Shown: one piece after another, positions 33,228-35,871 of the stretch
How the letters are laid out: every line of letters starts with the position of its first letter
How positions within the stretch are numbered: the first letter of the stretch is position 1
Source: an uncultured Brachyspira sp.
GTDB lineage: Bacteria; Spirochaetota; Brachyspiria; Brachyspirales; Brachyspiraceae
Direction: 5' to 3'
DNA length: 35,871 bases
Assembly (NCBI RefSeq): GCF_949287625.1
Contig: NZ_CASEGO010000012.1
Location: 1-35,871 of the forward strand
The notes under the pieces: model-generated
The model's input: only the letters and a program-made list of their open reading frames with translations
Databases searched by the model: none
What the model was told of the DNA's origin: nothing
Translations under genes and position numbers: made by a program

Positions 33228-33545
33228 TTCTCCCCAGATACATATAGCATCTAGTATTGGTATTAAAGATTTTCCTCTTTTTGAAAGACTATACTCTACT
33301 TTAGGAGGTATTTGAGGATATTCTTTTCTAGTTACTAAATCGTCTTTTTCTAACTCTTTTAAAGTTAAACTCAGTGTCTTATGAGATATTCCTGATATTA
33401 TTCTTTTTAATTCATTATATCTTACAACTTTTAATTCTGACAATATATATAATATTATCATTTTATACTTACCAGATATTAATGACATAGTATATGCAAA
33501 ACCTGTATCTTCCATATATTTTTCTTTTAAACTCTCTTTTTTCAT
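33213..33545 (-). CDS. HxlR family transcriptional regulator
   Basis: A 110-aa winged helix regulator. The family signatures are ISGKYKMIILYILSELKVVRYNEL (usually ISGKWxxxILxxL), ISHKTLSLTLKELEKDDLV and the wing PPKVEYSLSKRGKSL. Unlike many relatives, it lacks a CP..tail-type cysteine near the N-terminus; the start reads MKKESLKEKYMEDTGFAYTM. Hence it is unlikely to use the cysteine-based redox or aldehyde sensing of HxlR or HypR. It is divergent from the flavodoxin-like reductase gene, a frequent regulator-target pair. An AAAGGA site precedes the ATG. Confidence 0.88.
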   Translation of the reverse strand: MKKESLKEKYMEDTGFAYTMSLISGKYKMIILYILSELKVVRYNELKRIISGISHKTLSLTLKELEKDDLVTRKEYPQIPPKVEYSLSKRGKSLIPILDAICIWGEKNRK

Positions 33546-33572
33546 AAAATTATCCTTTTACTTTACTTACAG

Positions 33573-33627
33573 TTAGTATATAACATTTTTGTTAGTACTT
33601 GATTATACTAATATATAATACTATAAT
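33573..33627 (+). promoter_or_regulatory. Divergent promoter region with TTAGTA repeats
   Basis: The reductase promoter is TTGATT (33599-33604), 17 bases, TATAAT (33622-33627). TTAGTATA (33573-33580) and TATACTAA (33604-33611) form an inverted repeat across the -35 region. A further TTAGTA lies at 33592-33597. This fits an HxlR operator controlling both directions. Confidence 0.6.
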
Positions 33628-33666
33628 AATAATATCAATAACAATTTATAGTAAAAGGAGTCAAAA

Positions 33667-34218
33667 ATGAAAAAAATACTAATATTAAATGGAAGTCCAA
33701 GAGCAAACGGTAATACTAAAGCATTAATAGAAGAGTTTACTAAAGGAGCAAAACTTAACGGAAATAATATAATAAAATTCGATTTAGATAAAATGAATAT
33801 ACATGGATGCAAAGGATGCTTAAAAGGAGGAAAAGATAAAGAAAGTCCTTGCACACAAAAAGATGATATGCAAAAAATATACCCTCACTATAAAGAAGCT
33901 GATATATTAGTACTAGCTTCACCTATGTATTATTGGGCTTTCAGTGCACAATTAAAAACTGCAATAGACAGATTATTTGCTGTTACAGAAATAGACAGCA
34001 ACTATAAAACGCCGTACAAAGAATGCATTATGCTTATGGCAGCAGAAGGAAATGATGAAAATAATTCTAAACCTGTTATAGAATATTATAAATATCTTTT
34101 GAATTATCTAGGCTGGAAAGATTTAGGATATTTAATAGCAGGAGGAGTATTTAATATAGGCGATATTAAAGGAAAGGAAGAATTAAATAAAGCATTTGAA
34201 ATGGGTAAATTGATATGA
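33667..34218 (+). CDS. Flavodoxin-like NAD(P)H-dependent FMN reductase family protein
   Basis: A 183-aa flavodoxin-fold protein of the iron-sulfur flavoprotein/NADPH-dependent FMN reductase group. It has the phosphate-binding loop ILNGSPRANGNTKALIEEF (residues 5-23), three Cys in the HGCKGCLKGGKDKESPC stretch (about 51-66), and the flavin-contact strand VLASPMYYWAFSAQLKTAIDR. In ISF proteins a compact Cys cluster binds a [4Fe-4S] centre; here only three Cys are seen and the spacing is different, so this is undecided. It is divergent from the HxlR gene and likely controlled by it. AAAGGAG precedes the ATG. Confidence 0.85.
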   Translation: MKKILILNGSPRANGNTKALIEEFTKGAKLNGNNIIKFDLDKMNIHGCKGCLKGGKDKESPCTQKDDMQKIYPHYKEADILVLASPMYYWAFSAQLKTAIDRLFAVTEIDSNYKTPYKECIMLMAAEGNDENNSKPVIEYYKYLLNYLGWKDLGYLIAGGVFNIGDIKGKEELNKAFEMGKLI

Positions 34219-34223
34219 CAGCA

Positions 34224-34251
34224 TTTACATTAATGAATTTTAATATATAAT
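34224..34251 (+). promoter_or_regulatory. Promoter of the DUF2156 gene
   Basis: TTTACA (34224-34229) and TATAAT (34246-34251) are separated by 16 bases, 36 bases before the ATG; AAAGGA serves as ribosome site. Confidence 0.55.
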
Positions 34252-34287
34252 ATATAGTCAATAAAATTAAAAAAAGGATAAAAATAT

Positions 34288-35244
34288 ATGCTTAATTTTG
34301 AGCCTATTAGTTTGGATAAACAAGAACTATATCATAAATATTTTTCTATAACACCAGAACAGTCAGCAGATTACACATTTATGAATCTTCTAGGACTTAA
34401 AGATATATATATGCTTGAGTGGGCATTTACAGAAAAATTAGTTTGGATAAGACAGAAATCACCATACATTACTTACTGGGCACCTGTGGGAGATTGGTTT
34501 AATACTGATTTCTGCAATGATATGGGACCTTGTGAAATATCAGGAGAAGCTGTTATAAGAATACCAAAAGAACTTGCTTTATTTTGGGAGAAAACTACTA
34601 AAATAAAAGTGAAAGAAAGCAGAGATGAATGGGAATATTTATACGATTTTAATGATCTAGTTACACTTTCAGGAAAAAAATTCCATAATAAAAAGAATCT
34701 GTATAATCAATTTATAAAAAATGATTTTGAGTACAAACCTATAGATAAAACTATTGTAAAAGATATACTCGATTTTGAAGCCAAATGGGAAGAAGAAGAA
34801 AAGAAAAATAATGATGCATCTCAAAATAATGCTGAAGAATGCGAAACCTTTGAAAGTAATAAATTATTATCTCATGAAGTCAGAGCAGAAGCTGATACAA
34901 TAATGATAAAAACTTTACTTGATAATTGGGATATTATAAACAATATATCAGGCGGTGCTATATACGTTGATAAGAAAGTGGCAGCCTATACAATAGCTGA
35001 TTTGAGTATGAGAGATACAATAGTAGTGCATTCTGAAAGAGGAGACAGAAATTATAAAGGTACTTATCAGGCTATAAACAGAATGTTCTTAGAAAATTTA
35101 AAAAATTATGTAAGCGATTATGAAAGATTTAAATTCGTTAATAGAGAACAAGACGTAGGAGATTTGGGACTTAGAAAAGCAAAATTATCGTATAATCCAG
35201 TGGGTTATGTTGAGAAATATAAAGGTTTTTGTGCAGAGTTTTAA
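34288..35244 (+). CDS. DUF2156 family protein (GNAT-like fold)
   Basis: A 318-aa cytoplasmic protein of DUF2156, the fold of the C-terminal domain of phosphatidylglycerol lysyltransferase. Signatures are YFSITPEQSADYTFMNLLG near residue 18, SGGAIYVDKKVAAYTIADL near 222, RNYKGTYQAINRMF near 254 and NREQDVGDLGLRKAKLSY near 284. It has no membrane domain, unlike MprF, so lipid lysinylation should not be assumed. It stands alone with its own promoter. An acidic, Asn-rich insertion (about 168-195) separates its two GNAT-like halves. The function is unknown. Confidence 0.85.
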   Translation: MLNFEPISLDKQELYHKYFSITPEQSADYTFMNLLGLKDIYMLEWAFTEKLVWIRQKSPYITYWAPVGDWFNTDFCNDMGPCEISGEAVIRIPKELALFWEKTTKIKVKESRDEWEYLYDFNDLVTLSGKKFHNKKNLYNQFIKNDFEYKPIDKTIVKDILDFEAKWEEEEKKNNDASQNNAEECETFESNKLLSHEVRAEADTIMIKTLLDNWDIINNISGGAIYVDKKVAAYTIADLSMRDTIVVHSERGDRNYKGTYQAINRMFLENLKNYVSDYERFKFVNREQDVGDLGLRKAKLSYNPVGYVEKYKGFCAEF

Positions 35245-35615
35245 TATATACCTAAACAAAATATAATTTGTCAAAAATAAATTTTTAAATTTCAGATTTG
35301 TGGGGACTAGCCCCCACACCCCCACTTCTTTTGTGACGCCTGTCCGCCTTCGGTGTGCCACAAAGAAGCAGGCACAGCCCGCAGTCGCGAAAGGCTATAT
35401 TTCAGGCTAAATTTGGTAATTTATTCTACATGTAAAAAATAATTAGTACTATTTAGTATTATTTTTACACTTGCACTTTCGCGAAGCGTATCCGAGCTTG
35501 TCGAGGATATAAGGTTCTTTGACGCTGTCCGCCTGCGACCGAAGGAAGTACTGTTAAGTATGGCGTGCGGCGGGAAAAAGAACAATAAAAAATTGATAAA
35601 CTTAAAAATTTTTAG
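35245..35615 (+). repeat. Hairpin-rich repeat, copy 1 with GC-rich insertions
   Basis: A 371-base non-coding repeat. It shares with copy 2 the start TATATACCTAAACAAA, the GTGGGG/CCCCAC hairpin near 35300-35320, CTTCTTTTGT with its complement ACAAAGAAG, and the ending CGGCGGGAAAAAGAACAATAAAAAA. Compared with copy 2 it has extra GC-rich pieces at 35335-35355, about 35371-35395, 35480-35512 and 35521-35566. No coding region is convincing. Confidence 0.8.
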
Positions 35616-35871
35616 TATATACCTAAACAAATATGATTTGTCAAAAAATAAATTTTTAAATTTTAGTATTTGTGGGGACTAGCCCCCACACCCCACTTCT
35701 TTTGTTGCCACAAAGAAGCAAAAAGGCACATTTTACACTGAATTTAGTAATTTATCCTACATATAAAACATGATTAGTACGATTTAATAATAATTTTAAT
35801 ACTTGCACTTTTTGGTTCTTTTTGCGGCGGGAAAAAGAACAATAAAAAAATTGACAAACTTAAGAATTTTT
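35616..35871 (+). repeat. Hairpin-rich repeat, copy 2
   Basis: A 256-base copy that runs to the window end and aligns over its length with copy 1, without the GC-rich insertions. It contains GTTCTTTTT (35815-35823) / AAAAAGAAC (35832-35840), a perfect 9-bp stem around a GC-rich loop, and the same GTGGGG and CTTCTTTTGT hairpins. It may be an abundant family in this genome. Confidence 0.8.

Noticed and set aside
35421..35630. 69-aa reverse frame in the terminal repeat
   Set aside because: It lies wholly in hairpin-rich repeat DNA and is not open in copy 2 in the same way.
1..35871. CRISPR arrays, prophage, integrase or transposase genes
   Set aside because: No regularly spaced repeats and no mobile-element proteins were seen; only the terminal repeat pair hints at mobility.

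Overview
The window is strongly AT-rich chromosomal DNA with short intergenic gaps. It most resembles the spirochaete genus Brachyspira, based on base composition, TPR/ankyrin proteins, lax spirochaete-type lipoproteins, type III glutamine synthetase and a large chemotaxis locus. The genus is an inference from gene content and sequence style; no database search was possible. Some 34 protein genes and two tRNA genes are supported.

Layout. (1) 180-2528, minus: a two-gene operon of cyclic-nucleotide-binding-domain proteins (one CRP/FNR-type regulator, one cNBD-TPR fusion), preceded by a NimA/PNPOx-like flavoprotein gene. (2) 2672-4564, plus: glutamine-dependent NAD+ synthetase. (3) 4867-13725, plus: a nine-gene chemotaxis operon in the order soluble receptor-like protein, STAS protein, cheY, cheA, cheW, cheR, cheD, cheB, and a 272-aa protein that I read as a catalytically dead nucleotidyltransferase of the cGAS/OAS-like fold. 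(4) 13858-15945: glnN-type glutamine synthetase with its own promoter and a strong terminator. (5) 16024-19250, minus: DUF1385 membrane protein, an unknown membrane-anchored protein and a WYL regulator. (6) 19348-21436: a lipoprotein (possibly leaderless), gpsA and a TetR regulator. (7) 21554-23901: PadR regulator with a HAAS-type membrane protein, then a NERD nuclease-like protein. (8) 24008-30945: TolC-like and RND efflux genes without an adaptor gene, a CASTOR/POLLUX-like channel and an exported ankyrin protein. (9) 31043-31219, minus: tRNA-Ile(GAT) and tRNA-Ala(TGC). (10) 31372-35244: AI-2E family permease, SRPBCC protein, HxlR regulator divergent from a flavodoxin-like reductase, and a DUF2156 protein. 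(11) 35245-35871: two copies of a hairpin-rich non-coding repeat, the first carrying GC-rich insertions.

How it fits together. The chemotaxis operon holds phosphorelay (CheA, CheY), coupling (CheW) and adaptation (CheR, CheB, CheD) functions but no transmembrane receptor, so membrane receptors must lie elsewhere. The two ends of the operon are its most unusual parts: a soluble protein with two degenerate receptor-tip-like segments at the start, and the apparent pseudoenzyme at the end. Much of the rest is housekeeping nitrogen, NAD and phospholipid metabolism, plus several regulator-target pairs (PadR-HAAS, HxlR-flavodoxin) in which palindromes overlap good sigma70-type promoters.
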